DNA from: Chloroflexota bacterium
GTDB taxonomy: Bacteria > Chloroflexota > Dehalococcoidia > UBA2247 > RBG-13-53-26
NCBI GenBank assembly: GCA_003551705.1
Contig: PUNJ01000104.1
Location: 1-60,055 of the forward strand
Direction of reading: 5' to 3'
DNA length: 60,055 bases
The notes under the pieces were generated by a model. The model did not search any database, was not told the origin of the DNA, and saw nothing but the letters and a program-made list of their open reading frames with translations. Both the position numbers and the translations under genes were made by a program. Numbering within the stretch: position 1 is the stretch's first letter; every line of letters begins with the position of its first letter. This document shows, in pieces, positions 46,044-55,578 of this stretch.

Positions 46044-47588
46044 ATGGTATCAGAAAAGAACGATCTTTATCCGGAGTTTCCTTATTCTGGAGGTGGCGGC
46101 TGGAGGATGAAGGAAGTGGGTTCGACTGGAGAGGTGGGGCCCGATGCTGATCAAGAAACCGTTCAGGATGATTACGCGGCCATCTCGAGTGAGGCTGATG
46201 ATCTGGAAGAGCTGGCTTCGGCTGCTCTGAATGATGTAGCGGTCCTCGAAGAAGAGAAGGCGGTGGAAGGTCCTGTCCCTCTGGCACCCAGGGTCGATGT
46301 TGAGGAACTGGAGGCGGCTGATGATCCGGTCCGCATGTACTTGCGACAAATCGGGAGAGTTCCCTTGCTCACGGCGGAGGAAGAGAAGAGTCTGGCTCGC
46401 AACAAGGAAGAGAAAGACCACGTCCTGGAAGTAGAGGAAGAAGCGTCTTTGCGCCTCATGAGGCAGCCAACATCTGCTGAAATTGTCAGGGGAATTCTGG
46501 AACGATTGGAACAGAACATCCCCGTATTGCTGGCAGCGGAACAGCACTTTGGAATAGTTCCTGGTGAGCTGTTGAGTGAGAGGATGTTCAGTCCCGAGTT
46601 GCGTTCTCATTTGGACCGCGAGCTAACCGAGGAATTGATCAACTCAATCGCTGAGCAACTGGAAAAGAGCCCGGGCAGAATCGAACAGGCGTTGAAAGAC
46701 CTGTCTCTTGTAGGAACCCTCATACCTGATGAAATACTGCAGATAATTGGTCTCAAGCCTTTGTCCGGTTTTCCTGATTTGTTAAGAGACCCTGAATTCG
46801 TTGTAACTACCGACGCTCACGAGAACCGGTTTCGGAGACACGTGGAAGGGATAATACAGAGGGGAAGAGTGGCCGAGGACCGTTTGGTGGAGGCCAACCT
46901 CAGGCTTGTTGTGAGTGTTGCCAAGAAGTATGTGGAAAGGGGCATGTCTTTTCTCGACGTAATTCAGGAGGGCAATATAGGGCTGTTGCGCGCCGTAGAG
47001 AAGTTCGACTACCGGCGCGGCTACAAGTTTAGTACATACGCAACTTGGTGGATACGACAGTCCATCACACGAGCTATAGCTGACCAAGCCAGAACCATTC
47101 GTATTCCCGTACACATGGTAGAGACCATTACAAGGCTGTACAGGGCGACGCGGCGGCTGGCCCAGGAGTATGGGAGAGAGCCTACCATTGAAGAGATCAG
47201 CGAGCAGATGGAAATGCCTCCTGAGAAGGTTGAGGAGATACTCAAAATATCTCAGGAGCCGATCTCGCTGGAGACCCCCATAGGTGAAGAAGAGGATACT
47301 CATTTGGGCGACTTCATTGAAGACCGCAAGATCATGTCTCCTGTAGAGACTGCATCCTACGAGTTGTTGAAGGAACAGATAACCAAGGTCCTGGATACTC
47401 TGACTCCGCGCGAGCAGCGGGTCCTGAAGCTGAGGTTCGGTCTTGAGGATGGACGCAGCCGCACCCTGGAAGAGGTAGGCAGGGAATTTAAGGTGACGAG
47501 GGAAAGAATCCGTCAGATCGAGGCCAAGGCGTTGCGCAAGCTGCGGCATCCTACTCGTAGCCGGCGGCTTAAGGACTATCTGGAGTGA
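46044..47588 (+). CDS. rpoD: RNA polymerase primary sigma factor RpoD
   Basis: 514 residues. Acidic N-terminus (about 30-100) instead of a clear region 1.1; region 1.2 at [18 protein letters not shown]; then a non-conserved segment of about 170 residues; regions 2.1-2.4 ([35 protein letters not shown]), region 3, and region 4.2 helix-turn-helix ([20 protein letters not shown]). It directs transcription from the -35/-10 promoters seen in this window. Follows dnaG by 23 nt, the macromolecular-synthesis order. Confidence 0.96.
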   Translation: MVSEKNDLYPEFPYSGGGGWRMKEVGSTGEVGPDADQETVQDDYAAISSEADDLEELASAALNDVAVLEEEKAVEGPVPLAPRVDVEELEAADDPVRMYLRQIGRVPLLTAEEEKSLARNKEEKDHVLEVEEEASLRLMRQPTSAEIVRGILERLEQNIPVLLAAEQHFGIVPGELLSERMFSPELRSHLDRELTEELINSIAEQLEKSPGRIEQALKDLSLVGTLIPDEILQIIGLKPLSGFPDLLRDPEFVVTTDAHENRFRRHVEGIIQRGRVAEDRLVEANLRLVVSVAKKYVERGMSFLDVIQEGNIGLLRAVEKFDYRRGYKFSTYATWWIRQSITRAIADQARTIRIPVHMVETITRLYRATRRLAQEYGREPTIEEISEQMEMPPEKVEEILKISQEPISLETPIGEEEDTHLGDFIEDRKIMSPVETASYELLKEQITKVLDTLTPREQRVLKLRFGLEDGRSRTLEEVGREFKVTRERIRQIEAKALRKLRHPTRSRRLKDYLE

Positions 47589-47715
47589 ACATTACCAAGC
47601 TTTCCCCGGTAATATGCCTGAGTAATCCTTTTGGGTGATTTGGTGTTGTGGAGCTATTCAAAAGCTATGGGCAGGTGTATACTAAGTGTTTAGTTACCTA
47701 GCAAGGGGGAAGTAA

Positions 47716-48345
47716 ATGGGATGCTTGCTTGGCCCAATATTCGGAATCATTAAGAATATACTGGCGTTCATCGGTCTTCTCACCCTCATAGTCGGTATAG
47801 TGATCGGTGTAGGCGTATGGCAGCTAACCCAACCATCGGCTATTGAAGGCAGAATGCATTCCGTAGTCTACACTGTGGCTGATGCCGTGGCGTTCGATCA
47901 GAAAGTAGAGGCCTTGGCCGACTGGCTGGCAAACCCCGAAATACCTGCAGGCTCCGAGACGGAACTCGTCTTGACCGAGGCTGAAGTAAGTGCCAAGATA
48001 GCGGCCGAGCTGGAAGGCTCGGACATGCCGGTGGATGTTAGCGACGTCTATGTCAATTTTGGCAGTGTCCTGGTTCTGGCCAAGGTTACAGCGGGCGGGA
48101 TGACGTTCAATGCCGGTCTTGAGCTTGACATCAAGGTGGTCGATGGTGAACCCAGGATTGAGATCATCGAGATCTCCATAGGCAGGGGCTTCGGCGTCCC
48201 CGGCTTCTTGAAAGAGCAACTGGCAAGCGTGATACCAACCGAAGAGGGTCTGACGAAGATGCTGCGAGACCTGCCCGTAAAGATTGACTCTGTTGAAATA
48301 GACCCTGAAACCGGGGTGATAGTTTTCTCTGTGACGAAGCTGTAA
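47716..48345 (+). CDS. membrane-anchored protein with LmeA/DUF2140-like lipid-binding fold (tentative)
   Basis: 209 residues. One N-terminal hydrophobic helix (about 15-37, LAFIGLLTLIVGIVIGVGVW) with a short cytoplasmic end, then a beta-rich outside domain. The segment LTEAEVSAKIAAEL followed by alternating strands and EIIEISIGRGFGVPGF looks like BPI-fold proteins of the YpmS/LmeA type, but similarity is weak. GGGGGAAG precedes the ATG. A TATACT at 47677 is a possible -10. The gene ends before a strong terminator shared with ffh. Function unknown. Confidence 0.6.
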   Translation: MGCLLGPIFGIIKNILAFIGLLTLIVGIVIGVGVWQLTQPSAIEGRMHSVVYTVADAVAFDQKVEALADWLANPEIPAGSETELVLTEAEVSAKIAAELEGSDMPVDVSDVYVNFGSVLVLAKVTAGGMTFNAGLELDIKVVDGEPRIEIIEISIGRGFGVPGFLKEQLASVIPTEEGLTKMLRDLPVKIDSVEIDPETGVIVFSVTKL

Positions 48346-48380
48346 GGCTCTGAGCCTGGAAACTCTAGAAGCTTGAAACC

Positions 48381-48408
48381 AAGCGGTCCGCTTTCAGCGG
48401 ACCGCTTT
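48381..48408. terminator. bidirectional intrinsic terminator between the lipid-binding-like gene and ffh
   Basis: AAGCGGTCCGCT (48381-48392) and AGCGGACCGCTT (48396-48407) form a perfect 12-bp stem with a TTC loop, followed on the plus strand by TCTTTCATTCATTT. On the minus strand it is followed by GGTTTC, a weaker T-run. Confidence 0.85.
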
Positions 48409-48449
48409 CTTTCATTCATTTGATACATTCGAGGTCGTATGTTCCGGTC

Positions 48450-49775
48450 CTACTTGAGTTTTGACAACAGCCCTCGGCCCTTGCCGGCATCCAGTTGCTT
48501 CATTAATTTCTGGGCTTGCCGGAACTGGTTCAATAGCTGGTTTATATCCTGCGGGGTAGTGCCGCTACCTTTGGCGATGCGGCGCCGGCGACTGCCGTCG
48601 ATAAGCTCGGGGTGCTGGCGCTCCTGTGGTGTCATCGAGTAGACAATTGCCTCAACCTTCTTGACCTGGCTCTCGTCCACTCCCTCGGGCAACTTCTTGG
48701 TTAATGAAGAAAGACCGGGAATCATGTCCATTATCTGGCCCATGGTGCCCATTTTCTTGACCTGCTGGAGCTGTTCCAGGAAATCTTCCAGATTGAAAGT
48801 GGCGGTCCGGATCTTCTTTTGCACTTCCTTGGCCCTGTCCTCGTCCATTACCGCTTCCGCTTTCTCGATAAGCGTAAGCATGTCGCCCATTCCGAGGATG
48901 CGAGAGGCCAGGCGATCCGGATGGTAGGGCTCCAAGGCATCCACTTTTTCCCCTACGCCCATGAACTTGATGGGCACGCCCGTTACGGACTTGATGGACA
49001 GTGCCGCACCGCCCCTGGCGTCGCCGTCCATCTTGGTGAGGATAAGTCCGGTCAGTCCTACTCTGGCGTTGAAAGCTTCGGCAACCCGTACTGCTTCCTG
49101 TCCCGTCATGGCGTCCACAACCAGGATAACCTCTGTGGGCTGCAGGGCCTTCTTGACGTCTTCCATCTCACCCATCAGGACTTCGTCTATGTGTAGCCGC
49201 CCCTGGGTATCGACGATAATCCAGCTTGAGGCAAGTTCCTTGGCTCGTTTCAGTGCGTTATTGCAGATGTTGGCCGGCGACATTTTGGGGTCCTCAGCGT
49301 GGACCGGTATATCCAGCTGTTTGCCCAAGACCTTCAACTGGTCTATGGCTGCAGGTCGACGGGTATCGGCAGCTACCAGTAACGGTTGCTGGCCGGAGCG
49401 TCGCAGATGGAGGGCAAGTTTTGCCGCTGTTGTCGTCTTGCCGCCGCCCTGAAGTCCTACCAACATCAACCGGGATGGGGGATGTCCGGCGGGGGTCAAG
49501 TGTGTCTGTTTTCCGCCAAGGATGGCGACCAGTTCCTCATTAACGATCTTTACGACATGCTGAGCGGGCGTAAGACTCTCCAAGACCTCTCCTATTAGAC
49601 ATCGCTCCCTTACCCTGGCGGTGAACTCCTTCACCACCTTAAGGTTAACGTCTGCCTCGAGCAGGGCCAGCCTCACCTGGCGCAGGGCCTCGTCAACATC
49701 TTTTTCGGTAAGCTTGCCCTTGTTTCCCAGCTTGCGAAAGACCTCGCTGATCTTTTCCGTAAGAAGTTCGAACAT
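48450..49775 (-). CDS. ffh: signal recognition particle protein Ffh
   Basis: 441 residues. N domain, then GTPase G domain with GLQGGGKTTTAAKLA, DTRRPAA, DTQGRLH and TKMDGDARGG, then the M domain with methionine-rich helices (MGTMGQIMDMIPGL) that bind signal peptides and 4.5S RNA. Targets membrane proteins to the translocon together with FtsY. It stands alone, convergent with the hypothetical gene. No rpsP or ylxM follows. Confidence 0.97.
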   Translation of the reverse strand: MFELLTEKISEVFRKLGNKGKLTEKDVDEALRQVRLALLEADVNLKVVKEFTARVRERCLIGEVLESLTPAQHVVKIVNEELVAILGGKQTHLTPAGHPPSRLMLVGLQGGGKTTTAAKLALHLRRSGQQPLLVAADTRRPAAIDQLKVLGKQLDIPVHAEDPKMSPANICNNALKRAKELASSWIIVDTQGRLHIDEVLMGEMEDVKKALQPTEVILVVDAMTGQEAVRVAEAFNARVGLTGLILTKMDGDARGGAALSIKSVTGVPIKFMGVGEKVDALEPYHPDRLASRILGMGDMLTLIEKAEAVMDEDRAKEVQKKIRTATFNLEDFLEQLQQVKKMGTMGQIMDMIPGLSSLTKKLPEGVDESQVKKVEAIVYSMTPQERQHPELIDGSRRRRIAKGSGTTPQDINQLLNQFRQAQKLMKQLDAGKGRGLLSKLK

Positions 49776-49964
49776 AATCCTTTAAACTCTCCAGAACAAT
49801 TGTAATTGAACAAGTATACTCATACAAGGGATATCGGAACTACCAAGGTAACCACTTTCTGCCCGGATGTGGCCTCTAACCGGACTGGTACCGGGGTTGC
49901 TGGGTCCTGTCGATGGCATGTAGAATACAAGTTGGTGGCTGCCCAGCCACGGCGAAAGGATGGA

Positions 49965-50699
49965 ATGCCTCGAAAGACCATTTCCGGGACTCCTCCACTG
50001 GAAGCCGAGATCACTCTCGATGGTACGGCCATTCCCTATAAGGTCAGGTACAGTTCCAGAACGAAATACCTTAGAATGGAGATAACCCCGGGCACCGGTC
50101 TGCTTGTAGTGCTCCCCAAGGGAAGGGCTCTGGAGGCGGCTGTTGACTTCCTGGAGAGAAGAAAAGACTGGGTCCTTAAGACCATGGCCGTGTATGGGCC
50201 CGTGCATGCTCAGAAGGATTGGGACCACGGTAGGAGGGTCAGGTACCTGGGCCGGGAACTTGCTGTCGAGGTGCGCCGGGAAGGTAAGGTCGATGGCGTC
50301 AGGTTGGTCAAGGACAAGCTGGTCATAACCCTGGTATCGGGAATCCATCCCGAGGTGCTTTTGGAACACTGGTGCCGCTTGAGAGCGTCCCAGGTCATCA
50401 AGGAACGTGTCCAGGCGCAGAGCAGGAAGATGGGAGTGACCTATAACAAGCTGCATATTCGTGCTCAGAAGACCAGGTGGGCGAGTTGTTCGGCCAAAGG
50501 CAATCTCAGCTTCAACTGGAGGCTGATAATGACTCCGGCAGACGTCATAGACTATGTTGTTGTTCATGAGTTGGCCCATTTGAAGGAACTGAATCATAGC
50601 CGGCGGTTCTGGGCGCTGGTGGCAGCGCACTGCCCCTCGTGGCAAGGGCAACGCAAGTGGCTGCGCGATAATGGCAGGCTGATGATTGAACAAGGCTAA
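49965..50699 (+). CDS. YgjP/DUF45-type zinc metallopeptidase-fold protein
   Basis: About 244 residues from ATG 49965, which follows AAAGGA; the track's longer start (49806) adds low-complexity sequence with no ribosome site. The C-terminal motif HELAHLKELNHSRRFW is the HExxH-type zinc site with the downstream His of the WLM/SprT-like DUF45 family. The N-terminal part (ITLDGTAIPYKVRYSSRTKYLRMEI) is the usual beta domain. TRWASCSAKGNLSFNWRL is also conserved. Cytoplasmic. The E. coli homolog YgjP is described as UTP pyrophosphatase; whether this one is a peptidase or not is open. Confidence 0.88.
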   Translation: MPRKTISGTPPLEAEITLDGTAIPYKVRYSSRTKYLRMEITPGTGLLVVLPKGRALEAAVDFLERRKDWVLKTMAVYGPVHAQKDWDHGRRVRYLGRELAVEVRREGKVDGVRLVKDKLVITLVSGIHPEVLLEHWCRLRASQVIKERVQAQSRKMGVTYNKLHIRAQKTRWASCSAKGNLSFNWRLIMTPADVIDYVVVHELAHLKELNHSRRFWALVAAHCPSWQGQRKWLRDNGRLMIEQG

Positions 50700-50735
50700 G
50701 AGATATGATTTGCTTTGGATGCTGTCCCCATCCGG

Positions 50736-50758
50736 ACCCTCGAAGAGGCTTTGAGGGT
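50736..50758 (+). terminator. possible terminator after the YgjP-like gene
   Basis: ACCCTC (50736-50741) pairs with GAGGGT (50753-50758), with an inner AAG/CTT pair. It is followed by TAGGTTACTTGTT, a weak T-rich stretch. The rest of 50700-51005 shows no ORF; a GGGGGGAG at about 50910 precedes only a three-codon ORF. Confidence 0.45.
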
Positions 50759-51005
50759 TAGGTTACTTGTTCGCAGCTTGCCGGCAAGTGGGCCCGTCCA
50801 TAAGAAGATGAATATAAGCGGCGCAGTGAATACCGGTCCTTGGACATCCTATAGTCGGGCTCTCTTGGTCACCGGGTTTTTCGTTTTGCGATAGAACAAC
50901 AGTCATAAGAAGGGGGGAGAATGACCAATTGAGAATAAGTGCAGGCTGCCAAACATGGGGACACCCCGGCTCTTCTTCAGAAGAGGCCTTAGCAGGTCGT
51001 GACTA

Positions 51006-51785
51006 TCATTCAGCTTGCTCCAGCTCTTCCTGTCTGTGTTCGCAGAGGTCCATGTCGAGAAAGTCCTGGTTGCCGGGCAATTCCATGTAGAATCTGGACG
51101 TGTAATCGATGTGCACCGTGACATTGGCCAGGCTGCATCCGAGCACATGACCACCCCCCTGACGGTCAGCCGTTATGAAGTGCAGGTGATATCCGGGCAG
51201 GTTTACGCCCTGAATGTAACAGGGGGTCCAGAACCCTACCATGACGCCCTCCACGTCCTCAAACTCAAAGATCGACTGGTCTTTCACAACATCGATCAGC
51301 GGAGGATAAGGTACCTCCTGCTTGGCCACGCTGCGTGCCTTTACATAATCGAATCGTCCCTCTATTTTGATGGCGTAGAACAGGTTCCGGCTGGGTAGCA
51401 GATCGTCCAGGTAGGCTTCCAAGGCCTCGAAGTTTGCGGCCGATTTCAAGATGAGAGAGGTGTCGGGTTCAAAGAATGTGACCATGGCAAAGGGTGCGGT
51501 TTCCGCACCTGCAAGCAAAAGCGCCTGACCGTCGAAGGCAACCTTGTAGAACTCTCCGTCCAGGGCCACCAGCTCGCCATCGAGACCATGCAAAGTGCCT
51601 ATGCCAAAGTCGCCCTTCTTACCCAATTCATCAATGGTTATTTCTCCGTGGTAGTGTCCGTCAAGAAGAGCGTTTATGGTTGAGAACTGATACAGTGTGT
51701 CCCTGTCCTGGGTCGCGGTAGCGGCGCAGCCCAGGATGCACGCGGTGACAAGCACGAGGGCCATCAGGCAGCGAAGCATGCGCAT
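51006..51785 (-). CDS. budA: alpha-acetolactate decarboxylase, lipoprotein form
   Basis: Converts 2-acetolactate to acetoin. 259 residues. The catalytic zinc region is clear: LPGYHLHFITADRQGGGHVL provides the conserved histidines, and FSTINALLDGHYHGEIT is the typical front part. The N-terminus is a signal peptide (RCLMALVLVTACILGC) with a lipobox-like ILGC, so the enzyme should be exported and lipid-anchored; most BudA proteins are cytoplasmic, though secreted ones exist. Strong GGAGG site 5 nt before the ATG. It lies 198 nt after the copper ATPase. No acetolactate synthase is nearby. Confidence 0.9.
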   Translation of the reverse strand: MRMLRCLMALVLVTACILGCAATATQDRDTLYQFSTINALLDGHYHGEITIDELGKKGDFGIGTLHGLDGELVALDGEFYKVAFDGQALLLAGAETAPFAMVTFFEPDTSLILKSAANFEALEAYLDDLLPSRNLFYAIKIEGRFDYVKARSVAKQEVPYPPLIDVVKDQSIFEFEDVEGVMVGFWTPCYIQGVNLPGYHLHFITADRQGGGHVLGCSLANVTVHIDYTSRFYMELPGNQDFLDMDLCEHRQEELEQAE

Positions 51786-51983
51786 AGTTTCCTCCGAGAC
51801 CGGATTTGGCGATCATGGTGTCCCAAGGAAGATCCTTGGCGGGGCCTTGGGCCAGAGCCTGCCGGTAGTCTATCACTTCTCGCATGGCAGTGCATGCGTA
51901 GCTGGTTATGCAGAGTTGCGGGGCCTCTTCGATCTCCGCAGAGAGGAGTGTTGAGGTGCGCTGGTATCGTTGTCCCCCTTCCT

Positions 51984-54149
51984 TCAGCGTGTCTTGTGCT
52001 CTTCATGCCCTGCCAGGTGCTTGCGGGCACGGCCCAGCAGCCGGGCATTGATAGCCACTATGACTGTGGACAGGGACATAAGGATGGCACCCACGGCCGG
52101 GGGCAGTATTATGCCCACCGGCGCTGCCACACCGGCCGCCAAAGGGATGGCCACGACGTTGTACCCCGTAGCCCACCACAGGTTTTGGACCATCTTCCCA
52201 TAGGTGGACCTGGAGAGCTGGACTATTGCTGTGACGTCGCGGGGATCAGAACGGACCAGGACGATGTCGGCGGATTCCATCGCTACATCTGTTCCGGCAC
52301 CTATGGCTATGCCTATGTCGGCCTCTATCAGTGCCGGTGCATCATTGATGCCATCACCGGTCATGGCCACTCGCAGTCCCCGGTCCTTGATTTCCTTTAT
52401 CTTCTCCGCTTTGGCCTCCGGCATCACCTGTGCAAAGTACTCATCCAGCCCCAGTTCCCCGGCCACCCACCGGGCCACGGCCTCTGAGTCACCGGTAAGC
52501 ATCATGACCCTGACCCCCATTTCCTTCAGTTGCTGCAAAGCCTCGTGAGACTCGGGGCGAATGATATCCGCCAGGGCGATGGCCCCCTCTACCTTGTCGT
52601 TGATCATGACAAATACAACAGTCTTGCCTTGGCCGGCAAGTTCCTGCAGTTGTGGGCTGTCAATCTCCTGTTCCTTTTCCTTCAAGTAGCTGGGACTGAC
52701 AATCTTGACCGGCTTGTCATCAACCCTTCCTTCTACACCCTGGCCGGCTATGGCCTTGAAGTCCTTCGGCGCCGGGAAGTCGATGCCCTGTTCTCTGGCT
52801 GCCTCGACCACCCCGGCGGCTATGGGATGCTCTGACTGGCTCTCCAGGGATGCTGCCAGGGCCAGCAACTCTTTATCACGCGTTTGCCCCAGAACAACCG
52901 TGTCTGTCACGCCGAAACGGCCTTCGGTGAGGGTGCCGGTCTTATCGAAAACCACGGCATCAAGTCCCCGTGCTCGCTCGAAAGCTGTCCGGTCCCGGAT
53001 GAGCAGTCCCACACCCGCGGCCAGGGTAGTGGACACGGCGATCACCAGCGGAATGGCCAGTCCAAGGGCATGCGGGCAGGAAATGACCATTACGGTCACC
53101 ATGCGTTCAATGGAGAAATCGGCAGGCTCGCCCAAGCTGAGCCACACCAGCAGAGTCGTGATGCCCACGCCTAAGGCAACCAGGACCAGCCCAAAGGCCA
53201 CTCTGTCAGCCAGGAACTGTGTTCGTGAACGTGTCTCCTGAGACCGGCGCACCGTTTCCACCACCTGCGCCAGATAGGTCTCCTCCCCTGTCTTACTTAC
53301 CTGTACGGTGATGGCCGAATCCCCGTTGATGGCACCGCCGAATACCTGATCGCCTGATTTCTTTTCCACGGGGCGGCTCTCGCCCGTGAGCAAAGCCTCG
53401 TTGACGCTGCTACGTCCCTCAAGGACGGTGCCATCTATTGGTATCTTTTCCCCGGGCTTCACCAGCACCCTGTCTTGCTTGTTCAAATCGGAGACTGAGA
53501 CCTCTCTGGTGGCACCGTCATCCATAATCAAGTGGGCCTCTGAGGGCATTATCTTGACCAGTTCCTCGAGAGCTCCTGAGGCGCCCATGACCGAGCGCAT
53601 CTCCAGCCAGTGGCCCAGCAGCATGATGACGATCAGGGTGGAGAGTTCCCAGAAGAGCGGCTCACCTTCCAGACCGAAGACTATGGCGGCACTGTAGACA
53701 TAGGCCACGGTGATGGCCAGTCCGATCAGGGTCATCATGCCCGGCTGGCGGCGGCGTATCTCGCCGATGAGGTTGGTAAGGAAGGGCCATCCGCCGTAGA
53801 AATAGATGATGGAGGCCAAGCCCAGGGCCACCCACTGGTCGCCGGGGAAGTCCACTATCTCCTCGATGCCCAGGAGTTCCTGGATAAGGGGCGACAGAAT
53901 CAACACGGGGATGGTGAGCGCCAGAGATACCCAGAAACGCCTGCGGTAGTCCTCCACCATGTGTGCATGATGCTCCCTGCCGGGGGAACCCTGGGGCGCT
54001 CCGCCGCCGGCATACCTCGTGCCGTGTTCACCATGGGTCGTCTGCTCCTTCTGGCCATGGTTACCGTGCGGTCTCTCTTCCCCATGCTGTCCTGGTTGAC
54101 TGTGGCCCGGATGTGACTGACGATCGTTGCCATCCTGGTTCTTTGGCAT
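51984..54149 (-). CDS. copB: CopB-type (P1B) copper/silver-transporting ATPase
   Basis: 721 residues. The N-terminus (1-65) is His/Gly-rich and there is no CxxC heavy-metal domain. The M6 metal motif is SCPHALGLA (CPH), which marks the CopB/P1B-3 group for Cu(II)/Ag. Actuator loop LLTGESRPVEK, phosphorylation site FDKTGTLTEG, HP motif SEHPIAAGV and hinge TGDGINDAPALIEAD are all present. Exports copper from the cytoplasm. It starts 49 nt after the flavoprotein reductase gene and is probably in one transcript with it. Confidence 0.93.
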   Translation of the reverse strand: MPKNQDGNDRQSHPGHSQPGQHGEERPHGNHGQKEQTTHGEHGTRYAGGGAPQGSPGREHHAHMVEDYRRRFWVSLALTIPVLILSPLIQELLGIEEIVDFPGDQWVALGLASIIYFYGGWPFLTNLIGEIRRRQPGMMTLIGLAITVAYVYSAAIVFGLEGEPLFWELSTLIVIMLLGHWLEMRSVMGASGALEELVKIMPSEAHLIMDDGATREVSVSDLNKQDRVLVKPGEKIPIDGTVLEGRSSVNEALLTGESRPVEKKSGDQVFGGAINGDSAITVQVSKTGEETYLAQVVETVRRSQETRSRTQFLADRVAFGLVLVALGVGITTLLVWLSLGEPADFSIERMVTVMVISCPHALGLAIPLVIAVSTTLAAGVGLLIRDRTAFERARGLDAVVFDKTGTLTEGRFGVTDTVVLGQTRDKELLALAASLESQSEHPIAAGVVEAAREQGIDFPAPKDFKAIAGQGVEGRVDDKPVKIVSPSYLKEKEQEIDSPQLQELAGQGKTVVFVMINDKVEGAIALADIIRPESHEALQQLKEMGVRVMMLTGDSEAVARWVAGELGLDEYFAQVMPEAKAEKIKEIKDRGLRVAMTGDGINDAPALIEADIGIAIGAGTDVAMESADIVLVRSDPRDVTAIVQLSRSTYGKMVQNLWWATGYNVVAIPLAAGVAAPVGIILPPAVGAILMSLSTVIVAINARLLGRARKHLAGHEEHKTR

Positions 54150-54198
54150 AGGATACGCTCCGCTGTTACGTGATTGGCTATCAGTACGTCTGGTCTGA

Positions 54199-55578
54199 TC
54201 AGGTTGAGGGAACGGGAGCTTCGATACGGTTCAGAGTGCGCTGGATGAGTTCGGTAAGGGCCGGGTGGATATGCATGGAACCCAGGATCTCGTCGGTATG
54301 GCCACCTGACGTCATGGCATTGACCACTTCCTGGATGATTATGGAGGCATGGGGTCCGATGATATGGAAGCCCAGGATTCTGGCTGATTCCAGCTCGATT
54401 ATGGCCTTGGCGAAGCCTGCCTCCTCCATCATGGCTTCACCCTTGGCCACGTCGGAGTACTTGGCCCTGCCGATGCCAATTTCGAATTGGCTGGATGCTT
54501 GAGCTTCGGTCAAACCTACGGATGCTATCTGTGGCCAGGAGAAGATGGCACGAGGTGCGGCACTGTAGTCCATGTCAAGATGTGCACCGTGAAAATGGTT
54601 ATGCGCCGTCAGGCGGGCCTCCTGGTTGGCCACATGCGTAAACATGTAGAGGCCGTTGGCATCTCCTACAGCATAGATGTCTTTAATATTGGTTTGAAGC
54701 CGGGGGTTCACCTTGATGAAGCCTTCGTTATCAAGTTTCACCCCGGTCCAATCGACGTGGAGAAGGTCGGCATTGGACCTGCGGCCGGTTGCAACAAGGA
54801 GCGTATCAGCCCTGACGTCCAACCTTCCTCCTTCTTTGTTCCTGGCCAGAATGGCGATGCCACGCTTGCCATCCGGCCTTACCTCTTCCACCTCGGTTCC
54901 CACATGCACCTGCATGCGGGTTTTCATGCGTTCCTTGAGAAGGCCTGATATCTCCGGTTCTGCATAGGGTATGAGCCGGTGTTCTTTCTCTATCAGTGTC
55001 ACACGGGTTCCCATGGCGGCAAAGAAGTGGGCATATTCCACACCGATATAACCACCGCCGAGAATGACCATGCTTTCCGGTGTCCGGGTGAGCTGAAGAA
55101 GGGTGTCACTGGTCAGGTACTCAATTCCGTCCAGGCCGTTTATCGGAGGTATATTGGGCCTGGAACCTGAGGCGATGAAGATGGTGTTTGCCCGAATCTG
55201 CCGGCCCCCAACATCCATCGCATAATGATCGATGAACCGGCCCTGTACCTCGTAGAAGTCGATCTCGTCCGAGCCCTCTATGCTTTCTCTGACATAACTT
55301 GCACTGCTTCCTATGCTCTGCCTCATCCGGTCCATGATGGAGCCGAAGTCGATGCTGTTAACCTGGGCTGCGATGCCCAGTTTGCCGGATTCCTGGGTCT
55401 CCATGACCTCGTCGGCAGCCTGGAGGAGCATCTTTGATGGAATACAGCCGAGATTGAGGCATGTTCCACCAAGGGGACCTCTGTCAACAAGGGCGACCCT
55501 TTTCTCATGGGCCAGGGCCTCATCCACAAGGATTAAGCCGCAACCGGAGCCGATGACAATGACGTCGTATTCCTTCAT
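54199..55578 (-). CDS. class I pyridine nucleotide-disulfide oxidoreductase, mycothione reductase-like
   Basis: About 459 residues. FAD motif GSGCGL (not the GSGPGG of lipoamide dehydrogenase), redox disulfide GGTCLNLGCIPSK, second nucleotide motif ILGGGYIGVEYA, FAD-contact YAVGDANG, and C-terminal catalytic HPALTE. The VDEALAHEKRVALVDRG segment resembles mycothione reductases more than E3 subunits. It should reduce a disulfide using NAD(P)H; the thiol is not known. The start is ATG 55578 right after GGAGGAGGG; the track start adds eleven residues. It leads the copB and budA genes, suggesting a metal or thiol stress role. No 2-oxoacid dehydrogenase genes are nearby. Confidence 0.82.
   Translation of the reverse strand: MKEYDVIVIGSGCGLILVDEALAHEKRVALVDRGPLGGTCLNLGCIPSKMLLQAADEVMETQESGKLGIAAQVNSIDFGSIMDRMRQSIGSSASYVRESIEGSDEIDFYEVQGRFIDHYAMDVGGRQIRANTIFIASGSRPNIPPINGLDGIEYLTSDTLLQLTRTPESMVILGGGYIGVEYAHFFAAMGTRVTLIEKEHRLIPYAEPEISGLLKERMKTRMQVHVGTEVEEVRPDGKRGIAILARNKEGGRLDVRADTLLVATGRRSNADLLHVDWTGVKLDNEGFIKVNPRLQTNIKDIYAVGDANGLYMFTHVANQEARLTAHNHFHGAHLDMDYSAAPRAIFSWPQIASVGLTEAQASSQFEIGIGRAKYSDVAKGEAMMEEAGFAKAIIELESARILGFHIIGPHASIIIQEVVNAMTSGGHTDEILGSMHIHPALTELIQRTLNRIEAPVPST

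Noticed and set aside
46782-47549. 255-residue ORF on the minus strand
   Set aside because: Antisense to the conserved sigma regions of rpoD.
49782-50693. 303-residue ORF on the minus strand
   Set aside because: It is fully antisense to the YgjP-like gene, which has an intact zinc motif and ribosome site; the antisense product has no recognisable features.
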